From Variovorax sp. PAMC26660 (GTDB lineage Bacteria; Pseudomonadota; Gammaproteobacteria; Burkholderiales; Burkholderiaceae_C), in the NCBI RefSeq assembly GCF_014302995.1, contig NZ_CP060295.1:3463501-3527500 (forward strand): DNA of 64,000 nt. Reading direction: 5' to 3'. The notes under the pieces are model-generated. The model was given only the letters and a program-made list of their open reading frames with translations, did not search any database and was not told the DNA's origin. Each line of letters begins with the position of its first letter. The first letter of the stretch is position 1. A program made the translations under genes and the position numbers. Below, one piece after another: positions 42,501-49,584 of the stretch.

Positions 42501-43085
42501 AATGCCAATGAGAAAAGGGAAAGTTTGAGAGGCATAGCGCTGAGTGCGAAAAGAAATGGCGATTCTTATGGTGCAACGCGTGCCGCAGTTGAAATTGGTA
42601 AAGTGACGCGCCTCAACTCATTAAAGCCTAGTTCGGATGAGGTTGCTGGCCTTATTGAGTCATATCATTACCTCTATCAAGAGAGGATTAGTGGTCTTTT
42701 TTCCAGTTGCCATGAGAATTTATGGCACCATTTTTTGGGCCAAAATGACATGCCAAATTTGCTTCGATTGTTTCGCCATAGTTCGTTCGTTTGGCGTCTC
42801 CATGGGCACGAGCAAAAGGAGTTGCCATATATTGAGTCACTTCTGGAGTATTTCCCGAAGGATCAATACCATGCCTCTCAAGAGCGAAATGCTGAATCGG
42901 ACTATTTTTTAATTCGATTGGAAAAATTCAAACCCCAGATTGAGGTTTACTGAAGGCAAGGGATTTTATTTGGTCGCGCGCGGGTCTTCTCCTTCTCTGT
43001 GCGCCTGCTTTTGATATTGCTCCTATATACTTCGCGTCGTCGTATCTGGAGATGCGGCCGGGTTTGGAAGCCTGATGAAACTCTT
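39290..43085. other. AT-rich insert (probable genomic island)
   Basis: By eye the base composition drops from about two-thirds G+C to roughly 45-50% within this stretch, and codons ending in A/T become frequent. The change begins just after the MFS start and ends before the GC-rich gene at 43109. I see no integrase, transposase, tRNA or flanking direct repeat. The 363-base gap 39267-39629 holds the doubtful small frame, then non-coding AT-rich DNA with an AATTTAA run and GAGG site before the large gene. The 155-base tail after 42953 holds nothing recognisable. Confidence 0.75.
39630..42953 (+). CDS. metallophosphoesterase - degenerate STAND NTPase - helical repeat protein
   Basis: A 1107-residue soluble protein. 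Residues 8-270 are a calcineurin-like phosphoesterase with all metal motifs: SDLHAG (14-19), GDL (55-57), GNHD (94-97), THHP (230-233) and GHMHD (261-265). After a charged linker, residues 405-600 look like a STAND/NACHT ATPase: the P-loop position reads VSDWNSGTEEF with no GK[ST], but Walker B is VLLLLDDAP (491-499), a sensor VLLISRQR follows, then LPPLEEPDVRAY. From about 640 it is helical, TPR-like. The architecture suggests an effector held in check by a switch and a sensor, as in anti-phage STAND proteins; that role is inferred. Low GC points to horizontal transfer. GAGG precedes the ATG. Confidence 0.8.
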   Translation: MTEGADQISWLHLSDLHAGQANQDWLWPTLQTRFYEDLRRVHPRVGRIDLVIFSGDLTQSGSKEDFAVLRKILERLWQEFNYLGSNPKLFIVPGNHDLTRPQKFDANALAVKSWWTNSDVKEAFWADAENPLRKFVDGMFVNYQEFRRELAESEIPICETTDGEIPGDVSSVVHAGNFRLGLVGLNSSFLHFFDDQKNKHLDLDPRQLLSVTGWNPDEWCRENDVNFLVTHHPSDWLHDKASLHFQAEINPPGRFAAHLYGHMHDPAIRGARSGGSAERKTVQAASLFGLRKIEGTTFDRIHGYCAAKIITTANSATIKFWPRIDKVVDSAVRRFVPDDRFDLEEENFFAVNLKRSSNKENPNNLTVAAEVIAFREASEEAAREVSKRPTQSFSHQLKPAPQHLGVRRLEQKQLRRAMEGDRKAWLVSDWNSGTEEFVWSVFSALSDELPLTYRFSLQEYDGREGFFSKFSLEAGRSFQEFAKSVFGPKKVLLLLDDAPVSRSINSETSAYEVELESIIEAFRDYCPNSLVLLISRQRPTSSNIPVVELPPLEEPDVRAYVLQSDNGGAKYSATSAVSDIYRLTEGMPVEIDSLLKQLEYISLAELIEARLNSPQNDANGEMPVAIFSTAINELHLSEDPLLQRSFNLLKALAVLPYGETLARIRRFNSQQPFHPAHAATLADRGLIEVMPVVPTLKTSLLGSPQSPKLHVKKAIREQIYSTLLAPEIYELNRRAASIYFGEDWIQGQPKNIKTTDIVAALGGGGLGNPHAIINALFQQAVEPGDASKLKKIVQLARLFIVDLERGNNFRSTVTACQDFLRLIPADSEVHTADRNWFSFKLAASLRMLNDRSSATDIFATLNLEDFDKTTKRRILINWALAEEHNDARQAKELAEKIISLGKATFQAMEAQALILRLSPEDPERFNKLKAIEKKARGRKAFTAANNIAMFLSANGNLNANEKRESLRGIALSAKRNGDSYGATRAAVEIGKVTRLNSLKPSSDEVAGLIESYHYLYQERISGLFSSCHENLWHHFLGQNDMPNLLRLFRHSSFVWRLHGHEQKELPYIESLLEYFPKDQYHASQERNAESDYFLIRLEKFKPQIEVY

Positions 43086-43108
43086 TGACAAAACTTGGAG
43101 ACCATCTA

Positions 43109-43438
43109 ATGGCTGAATCCGCTCGCATCTGCGTGCAATCTCACGATCCTTCTGTTTCCCTTGAGCCTTCAATTACCACCCTCGACGACCTCGCCCTCCA
43201 AACCTGCGACGACGCCGACAGCCTCAACGAAGTGCTACGCGCCTACACCGCGTTCGAAAAGCTCATCGAACCCGGCGCCCTGAACGACAGCGAAGCGCTC
43301 ACCCCCACCCGCAGCGAATTGAGCGCCTTGCTGCGCCTGCTCAACGAAGCGCTCGTGGCGCGCATCGACGCCGTCAACGCAGCGGCTGGCGATCTGCGCC
43401 GGGCGCTGATGCAAGGCAGCCTGCCCTCGGCCGCGTGA
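43109..43438 (+). CDS. hypothetical protein
   Basis: A 109-residue, acidic, mostly helical soluble protein (LDDLALQTCDDADSLNEVL..; LSALLRLLNEALVARIDAV). GGAG precedes the chosen ATG. The G+C content returns to the chromosomal level within its first 100 bases, so it marks the right edge of the insert. The family is not recognised. Confidence 0.6.
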   Translation: MAESARICVQSHDPSVSLEPSITTLDDLALQTCDDADSLNEVLRAYTAFEKLIEPGALNDSEALTPTRSELSALLRLLNEALVARIDAVNAAAGDLRRALMQGSLPSAA

Positions 43439-43643
43439 TCTTTCAGCGCAGAGGTTGACCCGGCCGCACACCCACAGCGCGCCCTGAACAACAAGCGCCG
43501 GCCGCTTCAAACAACAGCGCCACCCCGTCGCAGCAGCAGCGGCAGCAAATTTCTTTCGCACCCCTGCATCCAAACGCAGACCTGCCGTGTAGACCCTTCA
43601 GCAGCGAGGAGCTGCTGTCCCTCTACAACCCAGGAGTATTTCG

Positions 43644-44216
43644 ATGCACACCACCTCTCGCTTCCCCCGTTCGCTCGCCGTCCTCGGCGCTGTCAGCGCC
43701 GCTGCCGCCATGCTCACCGCCTGCGGATCGATGTCGATGACCCCCGCCTTCAACCAGTCCAGCCTGCCGCCCACCATCCAGGTGCCGGCCGGCCACAAGG
43801 TCGCGATGGAAACCGTGGGCAAGGGCGACATCACCTATGAATGCCGCGACAAGGCCAATGCCGCCGGGCAGACCGAGTGGGTGTTCGTCGGCCCCGACGC
43901 CAAGCTGTGGGACCGCAGCGGCAAGCAGGTCGGCAAGTACTACGGCCCGCCGGCCACGTGGGAATCGAACGACGGCTCCAAGCTCACCGCCACGCAACTG
44001 GCCGTCGCGCCCTCGGGCTCAACCAGCCTGCCGTTCCAGCTCGTCAAGGCCAACCCGGCCACGGGCAGCGGCGCGATGACGGGCGTCACGTATATCCAGC
44101 GCGTGGCGCTGCAAGGCGGCGTGGCACCGGCTGCCTCGCCGTGCACGCCGGCCACCAAGGGCCAGAAGCAGGTCGTGCAGTACCAGGCCGACTACATCTT
44201 CTGGAAGGCTTCCTGA
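43644..44216 (+). CDS. DUF3455 lipoprotein
   Basis: A 190-residue predicted lipoprotein (lipobox AMLTAC). The mature part has DUF3455 features: PPTIQVPAGHKVAMETVGKGD, YECRDK, GPPATWESNDGS and a closing QYQADYIFWK, with Cys pairs possible. No function is known for the family; it is often next to ECF sigma/anti-sigma genes, as here (sigma gene 11 bases on). AGGAG precedes the ATG. The 205-base gap before it contains a small AGCAGC/GCTGCT hairpin only. Confidence 0.82.
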   Translation: MHTTSRFPRSLAVLGAVSAAAAMLTACGSMSMTPAFNQSSLPPTIQVPAGHKVAMETVGKGDITYECRDKANAAGQTEWVFVGPDAKLWDRSGKQVGKYYGPPATWESNDGSKLTATQLAVAPSGSTSLPFQLVKANPATGSGAMTGVTYIQRVALQGGVAPAASPCTPATKGQKQVVQYQADYIFWKAS

Positions 44217-44227
44217 CTCGGGGGTGA

Positions 44228-44860
44228 ATGCGTGGCGGGCGCGCCGGTGCCACTACCATCGGGGCCGCTCACAACCCGCCACCGACCTTGTTGCCTGCTG
44301 CATCCCCCGACGCCTTCGACTACGACGCCGCCCTCATGGCTTGCGCCCGTGGCGACCGTCTGGCGTTGCAGCAGCTCTACCAGCGTGAAAGCCGCTACCT
44401 GATGGGCGTGGCGCTGCGCATCGTGCGCCAGCGCCAGCAGGCCGAAGACGTGCTGCACGATGCCTTCATCAGCATCTGGCAGCGCGCGGCGAGCTTCAAT
44501 CCGGCGCTGGGCGAAGGCCGCGGCTGGGTCTACAGCGTGGTGCGCAACGCGGCGCTGAACATGGTGCGCAGCGGCGCGCGGCAGGTGAGCATGGACGAAG
44601 ACGCGGCCGAAGCGGTCGATGACCAGGCCTCGCTTGCGGCGTATGCCGCCGCTGGCGATCCGTTCGAGTTGCGCGCCGACCTGGGCCGGCTGCACGGCTG
44701 CCTTTCGGGGCTGGAGCCGGCGCGGCGCGATTGCATCCTCTATGCGTATGTCGAAGGCTGTTCGCATGGCGAGATCGCCGAGCGGCTGAAGACGCCGCTG
44801 GGCACGGTGAAAGCCTGGATCCAGCGCGGCATGCGCGCGCTGCGGGAGTGCATGGCATGA
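44228..44860 (+). CDS. ECF-type RNA polymerase sigma factor
   Basis: A sigma-70 family protein of up to 210 residues. Region 2 includes AEDVLHDAFISIWQRA and the DNA-melting WVYSVVRNAALN; region 4 is the helix-turn-helix EGCSHGEIAERLKTPLGTVKAW (read in parts). The exact start is unsure: the first ATG has no good ribosome site and a later TTG near 44288 is possible. It overlaps the anti-sigma gene by four bases, the standard pairing. It probably controls this operon and the DUF3455 gene. Confidence 0.87.
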   Translation: MRGGRAGATTIGAAHNPPPTLLPAASPDAFDYDAALMACARGDRLALQQLYQRESRYLMGVALRIVRQRQQAEDVLHDAFISIWQRAASFNPALGEGRGWVYSVVRNAALNMVRSGARQVSMDEDAAEAVDDQASLAAYAAAGDPFELRADLGRLHGCLSGLEPARRDCILYAYVEGCSHGEIAERLKTPLGTVKAWIQRGMRALRECMA

Positions 44861-45609
44861 GCACCGCCGAACAAAACAACGAAGACATCGACAACAACCA
44901 CATCGACGCACTGGCGGGCGAGTACGTACTGGGCACGCTGTCGGCCGGCGCGCGCGCGGCGGTCGAAGCCCGCATGCCGAACGAGCCGGCCCTGCGCGAA
45001 GCCGTGCGGGCCTGGGAGGCGCGGCTGCTGCCGCTGACCGCATTGGCGGCGCCGGTCGATCCGTCGCCATCGCTCTGGTCGCGCATCGAGCGCAGCGTGG
45101 ACGGGCTGGGCAAGGCATCGTCGAAAGCGAAAGCGAAGAAGGCACAGGCGTCTGGCGTCGCGGGCTGGTGGAACAACCTGCAGCTCTGGCGCGGACTGGC
45201 CGCGGGCGGTTTCGCCACGGCGGCGCTGCTGCTGGCCGTGGTCGTCACGCGCGACGCAACGCCGCCCGTCACGCAGTACATGGTGGTGCTGGTCGCACCG
45301 CAAGACAAGGCGCCCGGCTGGGTGATCCAGACCAACTCGGCGCGCCAGCTCAACCTGGTGCCGCTGGGCACGATGGTGGTGCCGCCGCAGAAGTCGCTGC
45401 AGTTCTGGACCAAGGCCGACCAGTGGCGCGGGCCGGTGTCGCTGGGGCTGGTCAAGCAGGGGCAGTCGCTGCGCATTCCCATCGACAAGCTGCCACCGCT
45501 GGAGCCCAACCAGTTGTTCGAGCTGACGCTGGAGCCCGAGAACGGCTCGCCTATCGACCGGCCGACCGGGCCCATCCTCTACATCGGCCGCGCGGTCAAG
45601 GTGCTGTAG
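44857..45609 (+). CDS. anti-sigma factor (RskA-type, membrane-anchored)
   Basis: A 250-residue protein. The N-terminal anti-sigma domain (HIDALAGEYVLGTLSAGAR near residues 15-33) binds the sigma factor, one membrane helix lies near residues 112-132 (GLAAGGFATAALLLAVVV), and the periplasmic part matches anti-sigma-K C-terminal domains (WVIQTNSARQLNLVPLG; LFELTLEPENGSP). It would hold the sigma inactive until an envelope signal. It overlaps the convergent MFS gene by 14 bases. Confidence 0.87.
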   Translation: MSTAEQNNEDIDNNHIDALAGEYVLGTLSAGARAAVEARMPNEPALREAVRAWEARLLPLTALAAPVDPSPSLWSRIERSVDGLGKASSKAKAKKAQASGVAGWWNNLQLWRGLAAGGFATAALLLAVVVTRDATPPVTQYMVVLVAPQDKAPGWVIQTNSARQLNLVPLGTMVVPPQKSLQFWTKADQWRGPVSLGLVKQGQSLRIPIDKLPPLEPNQLFELTLEPENGSPIDRPTGPILYIGRAVKVL

Positions 45610-46777
45610 CGGCGTTTCGGCTGGCGATGGCAGCGGCAATGCCGATGGCGCCCACCAGCATGCACAGCCCGAAGATCACCACGCGGGTCTGCGTCGCATC
45701 GGCGAAGGCGCCGACCAGCAGGCCGGCCAGGGGCTGCGTCAGGTTGTTCAGCAGCACGATCACGCCGGTGGTCTTGCCGTAGTCGTGCGCCGGAATGATC
45801 CGCTGCCGGTGGATGCGGATGTAGATGCTGAACATCTTGTCGAACCCGATCACCAGCAGGAAGCCGGCCGCATAGCCCCAGTGGCTGGTGCTGATGGCGG
45901 TGAGCAGGCCGCCGCCGAAGATCAGCACATAGGCGATCAGCCCCATCTTCTTGAGCGCGAACGATCCCCGGATGATGCTCAGCAAGATCACGATGGTGGC
46001 AACCGCGCCCAGCGTCTGCAGCCCCGCGTAGTAGGTGGCCGAGCGATGGTGCAGCCCGGTGACCATCGCGGCGGAAGAGGCGAGCGTGGTGCCGAGCATC
46101 AGGTTCACGCCGGCCGTGAGCCCGGTCAGCCGCAGCAGGCCGGGCAGGTGCAGCACATGGCCGAGCGCGGTCTTGATCGGCTGCAGGAAGTGGCCGGTCG
46201 CCGCCTGCGGCTCGTGCAACTGCATCGGGTTGCCGCGCCGCCAGTACGCGGTGGCGACATCGGCCAGCAGGAAGAGGGCGGCCGCCGCGCCCACCACCGC
46301 CTGCCAGGGCCAGAACGCGAAGAGCGCCGCCGCAATGAGCGGGCCGAGCACCATGCCGGTCTGCTCGGCCGTCTGCGCATAGGCCAGCACCTTGTCGAAG
46401 CCGTGGCCGTTGGCAATCTGCGGCAGCATCACCTCGCGCGCCATCACGCCCTGCGTGGTCAGCACGCCGCACACCGCCGACAGGCCCACCAGCCAGCCGA
46501 TGCCGCCCAGCGCCTCGTTGCCCAGCACGCCGAGCACGCAGACCAGCGCGCGAAAGATCTGGCTGCCGCGCAGCAGCTTGATCGGCGAGATCCGGTCGCA
46601 CAGCGCGCCGCAGATGGGAAACGACAGAAAGCGCGGGAGGGTTTCCGCCGCGAAGGCGTAGCCCGACCAAGCCACGTCTTGCGTCACCTGGAACACCACG
46701 AGCGGCACCAGGAACAGCAGGATCTGGTCGGCCAGCTTGGAGACGAGCAGCGAGAAAAGAAAGGCCGGAAACTTCAT
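45596..46777 (-). CDS. MFS transporter
   Basis: A 393-residue protein with about twelve membrane segments. The signature loop is FPICGALCDRISPIKLL, and RQRIIPAHDYGKTTGVIVLLNNL (read in parts) lies before the last helices; this resembles the EntS/MFS_3-type branch rather than classical drug exporters. The ATG at MKFPAFLF is chosen, since the frame upstream is only a shadow crossing the next gene. The substrate is unknown. Confidence 0.8.
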   Translation of the reverse strand: MKFPAFLFSLLVSKLADQILLFLVPLVVFQVTQDVAWSGYAFAAETLPRFLSFPICGALCDRISPIKLLRGSQIFRALVCVLGVLGNEALGGIGWLVGLSAVCGVLTTQGVMAREVMLPQIANGHGFDKVLAYAQTAEQTGMVLGPLIAAALFAFWPWQAVVGAAAALFLLADVATAYWRRGNPMQLHEPQAATGHFLQPIKTALGHVLHLPGLLRLTGLTAGVNLMLGTTLASSAAMVTGLHHRSATYYAGLQTLGAVATIVILLSIIRGSFALKKMGLIAYVLIFGGGLLTAISTSHWGYAAGFLLVIGFDKMFSIYIRIHRQRIIPAHDYGKTTGVIVLLNNLTQPLAGLLVGAFADATQTRVVIFGLCMLVGAIGIAAAIASRNAATAP

Positions 46778-46850
46778 CGGCCTACGAACGCCCGCGCAAA
46801 CCCCGAGGGGAGAAGGGTGAGCGGCGCAGTGGCGACAGGCATGCGCTGAA

Positions 46851-46856
46851 GATAAT
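46851..46856 (+). promoter_or_regulatory. -10 box for leaderless gene at 46863
   Basis: GATAAT is followed by exactly six bases and then ATG, so the message would begin at the start codon. No ribosome site is present, and no good -35 is visible. Confidence 0.45.
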
Positions 46857-46862
46857 CGAAAC

Positions 46863-47492
46863 ATGATCGCGCTCGACTGCTACTACAGCCTCTCTTCCCC
46901 CTGGGCCTACCTCGGTGGCCCGCAACTGCAGGACATCGTGCGCCGCCACCATGTGCGGCTCACGCTCAAGCCTTACGACTTTCAGGCGGTGGTGCCGCAG
47001 ACCGGCGGCGTTCCGCTGAAGACCCGCCCCGAACCGCGCCGCACGTACCACGCGCTGGAACTGGCGCGCTGGAGCGACTACCTCGGCATGCCGATGAACC
47101 TGGAGCCCGAGCACTACCCCAAGGGCGCGGCCAGCGATCCGAACTGGAACAAGTACCCGGGCTGGATGGTGATTGCGGCGCAACTGCAGGGGCTGGATGC
47201 GCAGCCTCTGTCGCATGCGCTGCTGCGGGCGCTGTGGGCCGAGGAGCGCGACACGTCGCAGGCAGCGGTGCGCATCGCGGTCGCCGATGAAAACGGCTAC
47301 GACGGGGCTTCGCTGCAGGCGCTGGAGCAGGGCGCCGAGACGCTGGCCGTGTATCGCGCCAACAGCGCGGAAGCGGTGGAAGCCGGCGTGTTCGGCGCGC
47401 CGACCTTCATCTTGAACGGTGAGCGTTTCTGGGGACAGGACCGGTTGGCTTTTCTCGACCGCGCACTCGACAAGCTGCGCGCGGCGGGCTGA
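46863..47492 (+). CDS. 2-hydroxychromene-2-carboxylate isomerase-like (DsbA-fold) protein
   Basis: A 209-residue kappa-class glutathione-transferase-like protein. YYSLSSPWAYLGGPQL at the start carries the serine that binds glutathione in HCCA isomerases, and GVFGAPTFILNGERFWGQDR near the C-terminus (read in parts) is the cis-Pro strand of the thioredoxin fold. It could act in naphthalene-type aromatic breakdown or as a general glutathione enzyme. It lacks a ribosome site and is probably translated from a leaderless message. Confidence 0.85.
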   Translation: MIALDCYYSLSSPWAYLGGPQLQDIVRRHHVRLTLKPYDFQAVVPQTGGVPLKTRPEPRRTYHALELARWSDYLGMPMNLEPEHYPKGAASDPNWNKYPGWMVIAAQLQGLDAQPLSHALLRALWAEERDTSQAAVRIAVADENGYDGASLQALEQGAETLAVYRANSAEAVEAGVFGAPTFILNGERFWGQDRLAFLDRALDKLRAAG

Positions 47493-47507
47493 CGCTCCCG
47501 CCTGCCG

Positions 47508-48419
47508 TCAACCGGCCGAGCGCGGCAGCAGCGCCGGCACCAGCGTGCGGTTCATCCGCTCGCGCCACCAGCGCAGTGCCTGCCCCTGCGCGCCGGTCTT
47601 CCACGCCAGCCAGAACGCCTCGGGCGGGCGCGGCTCCTCGGTCGGCAGTTCCACCAGCGTGCCTCGGGCCAGTTCGTTCAGGATGCATGCGCGCGGCAGG
47701 AAGCCGTGGCCCAGGCCTGCCACCTGGCAGGCGATCTTCGCGGGCATCGACGGCACGGTGATGCGCGGCTGGCCTGCCAGCAGGCCGACGGTGCGGTCCG
47801 ACAGCGTGCGTGCGCTGTCGCCCACCACGATGGCGTTGCACTCCAGCAGGTCGCCGCGCTGCAGCGGGCGGCCCAGGCGCGTGAGCGGGTGCGTGGGCGC
47901 GACGCAGAAGGCGAACTCCAGGTTGCCCACGGTCACGGCCTGGTAGCCGCCGCCGGCCGGCCCTTCGCCCGCGGCGATGACGATGTCGGCGCGGCCCTCG
48001 CGCAGCGCCTCCCAACTGCCGGTGAGCGCTTCGCAGCCGATGCGCAGTCGCGTGCCGCAGCGCAGGTCTTCGAAGGCACGGATGTCGTCGATGAGCGCCT
48101 GCGTGGGAATCAGCGAGTCGTGCACGAGGCGCAGCTCCGACTCGAAGCCGGTGGCAATCTGCCGCATGCGCGATTCGAGGTCGCTCGCGGCGCTGAGCAG
48201 CCAGCGCCCTTCCTTGAGCATTTCTTCGCCGGCGGCGGTGAGGGTGACGCGCGGGCCGTTGCGCTCGAACAGCAGCATGCCCAGTTGTTCCTCCAGCTTG
48301 CCCACCGCGTACGAGATGGTTGAGGGCACCTTGTTCAGGCGCGCGGCGGCGGCGGCGAAGGAGCCGTGGCGCGCGATGGCGTCGACGACCTCGATGGCTT
48401 CCAGGCTGAGTTTGAGCAC
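47508..48419 (-). CDS. LysR-family transcriptional regulator
   Basis: A 303-residue regulator. The helix-turn-helix begins at residue 14 (IARHGSFAAAAARLNKVPST, 20 residues) and the effector domain follows with LRIGCEALTGSWEALREGRADIVI (read in parts). I use a GTG start preceded by AAGGA; the longer upstream frame runs through the divergent gene and is a shadow. It is divergent from the isochorismatase-like gene, with a T-N11-A box in the gap, so it likely controls the 48600-54336 cluster. Confidence 0.87.
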   Translation of the reverse strand: MLKLSLEAIEVVDAIARHGSFAAAAARLNKVPSTISYAVGKLEEQLGMLLFERNGPRVTLTAAGEEMLKEGRWLLSAASDLESRMRQIATGFESELRLVHDSLIPTQALIDDIRAFEDLRCGTRLRIGCEALTGSWEALREGRADIVIAAGEGPAGGGYQAVTVGNLEFAFCVAPTHPLTRLGRPLQRGDLLECNAIVVGDSARTLSDRTVGLLAGQPRITVPSMPAKIACQVAGLGHGFLPRACILNELARGTLVELPTEEPRPPEAFWLAWKTGAQGQALRWWRERMNRTLVPALLPRSAG

Positions 48420-48455
48420 GTGGCGGTCCTTGAAGAAAAGGGCGGGAAGGGAATG

Positions 48456-48470
48456 ATCGAAAACTTCGAT
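48456..48470. promoter_or_regulatory. LysR-type T-N11-A box
   Basis: ATCGAAAACTTCGAT is an exact inverted repeat (ATCGAA-AAC-TTCGAT) of the T-N11-A type, 37 bases before the LysR start codon in the divergent gap. It is the natural binding site for the regulator. Confidence 0.55.
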
Positions 48471-48599
48471 TATTGGTGGTGAAAAATTTCGTCGATGACG
48501 GTGAGTCCGGGTCCGATGATTCAGTCCGTGCCTAGGAAATTCCCTCCGAAAGCAATTGTGAATCCAATCGAATCTCCATTCAACCCAAGGAGCCCTTTC

Positions 48600-49253
48600 A
48601 TGTCCATCAAAGCCACCCCCACCGCCGGCGCCAAGCTGCTCACGCCCTCCGACCACACGCTGGTCATGATCGACTTCCAGTCGCAGATGGCCTTTGCCAC
48701 GCACTCCATCGATGCCGTGAACCTGCGCAACAACGCCGCGCTGGTGGCGCAGGCGGCGGCCGGTTTCGGCGTGTCGACCATCCTCACGACGGTGGCCGAG
48801 AAGAGTTTCTCGGGCCCGATGTTCAGCGAGATCACCGACGCCTTTCCGGGCCAGAAGATGCTCGACCGCACGTCGATGAACACCTGGGAAGACGCCGCCG
48901 TGATCGAGCGCGTGAACCAGATCGGCAAGCCGCGCATCGTGCTGGCGGGCCTGTGGACCAGCGTGTGCATCGTCGGGCCAGCCCTGTCGGCGTTGGACCA
49001 GGGCTTCGAGGTGTATGTGATCGCCGATGCCTGCGGCGACGTCTCGGCCGAGGCGCACAACCGAGCGATGGAGCGCATGGTGCAGGCCGGCGCGCAGCCG
49101 ATGACCTCGTTGCAATACCTGCTGGAGTTGCAGCGCGACTGGGCCCGCGGCGACACCTACGCGCTGACCACGGGCATCGCGAAGAAGGTCGGCGGCGCCT
49201 ACGGCCTGGGCGTGACCTACGCCCAGACCATGTTCGGCGCGCACGAAGGCTGA
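48600..49253 (+). CDS. isochorismatase-family hydrolase (YcaC-like)
   Basis: A 217-residue cysteine hydrolase. The catalytic triad regions are visible: HTLVMIDFQSQM (Asp), a Lys-bearing AEKSF, and GLWTSVCIVGPAL (Cys, with the preceding cis-peptide region). YcaC-like members cleave amides or have unknown substrates. AAGGAG precedes the ATG; an upstream extension overlaps the promoter region. It leads a cluster of membrane and hydrolase genes. Confidence 0.85.
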   Translation: MSIKATPTAGAKLLTPSDHTLVMIDFQSQMAFATHSIDAVNLRNNAALVAQAAAGFGVSTILTTVAEKSFSGPMFSEITDAFPGQKMLDRTSMNTWEDAAVIERVNQIGKPRIVLAGLWTSVCIVGPALSALDQGFEVYVIADACGDVSAEAHNRAMERMVQAGAQPMTSLQYLLELQRDWARGDTYALTTGIAKKVGGAYGLGVTYAQTMFGAHEG

Positions 49254-49290
49254 TGCGAGCCGCCCGCCCACGCATGCAGAAAGGTCGACC

Positions 49291-49584
49291 ATGAAGTCCT
49301 ATGTCGTTTCCCTTGCGCTCGGCCTTCTGGTCGGCGTGATCTACGCACTGTTCCAGGTGCGCTCGCCGGCGCCGCCGGTCATCGCCCTGGTGGGGTTGCT
49401 GGGCATCCTGCTCGGCGAGCAGATTCCGCCGCTGGTGAAGAGCCTGGTCGGGCCGCAGGCCGCGGCCACCTCGTGGCTGCAGCACCAGGTCAAGCCGCAT
49501 GTGTTCGGCGAGCTGCCGAAGTGCCTGCCGGGCACCACCACTGCAGACGCCACCTCATCGTCCAAGGAGCCCCGCAATGGCTGA
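49291..49584 (+). CDS. XapX-domain small membrane protein
   Basis: A 97-residue protein. The first 50 residues are two membrane helices of the XapX type (GLLVGVIYALFQVRSPAPPV, then GLLGILLGEQIPP), named for a gene near xanthosine metabolism but of unknown function. The C-terminal 45 residues are soluble. It overlaps the amidohydrolase start by eight bases. Confidence 0.82.
   Translation: MKSYVVSLALGLLVGVIYALFQVRSPAPPVIALVGLLGILLGEQIPPLVKSLVGPQAAATSWLQHQVKPHVFGELPKCLPGTTTADATSSSKEPRNG

Noticed and set aside
39267..43085. Transposon or IS element carrying the MPP-STAND gene
   Set aside because: No transposase frame, terminal inverted repeats or target duplication could be found at either edge by eye.
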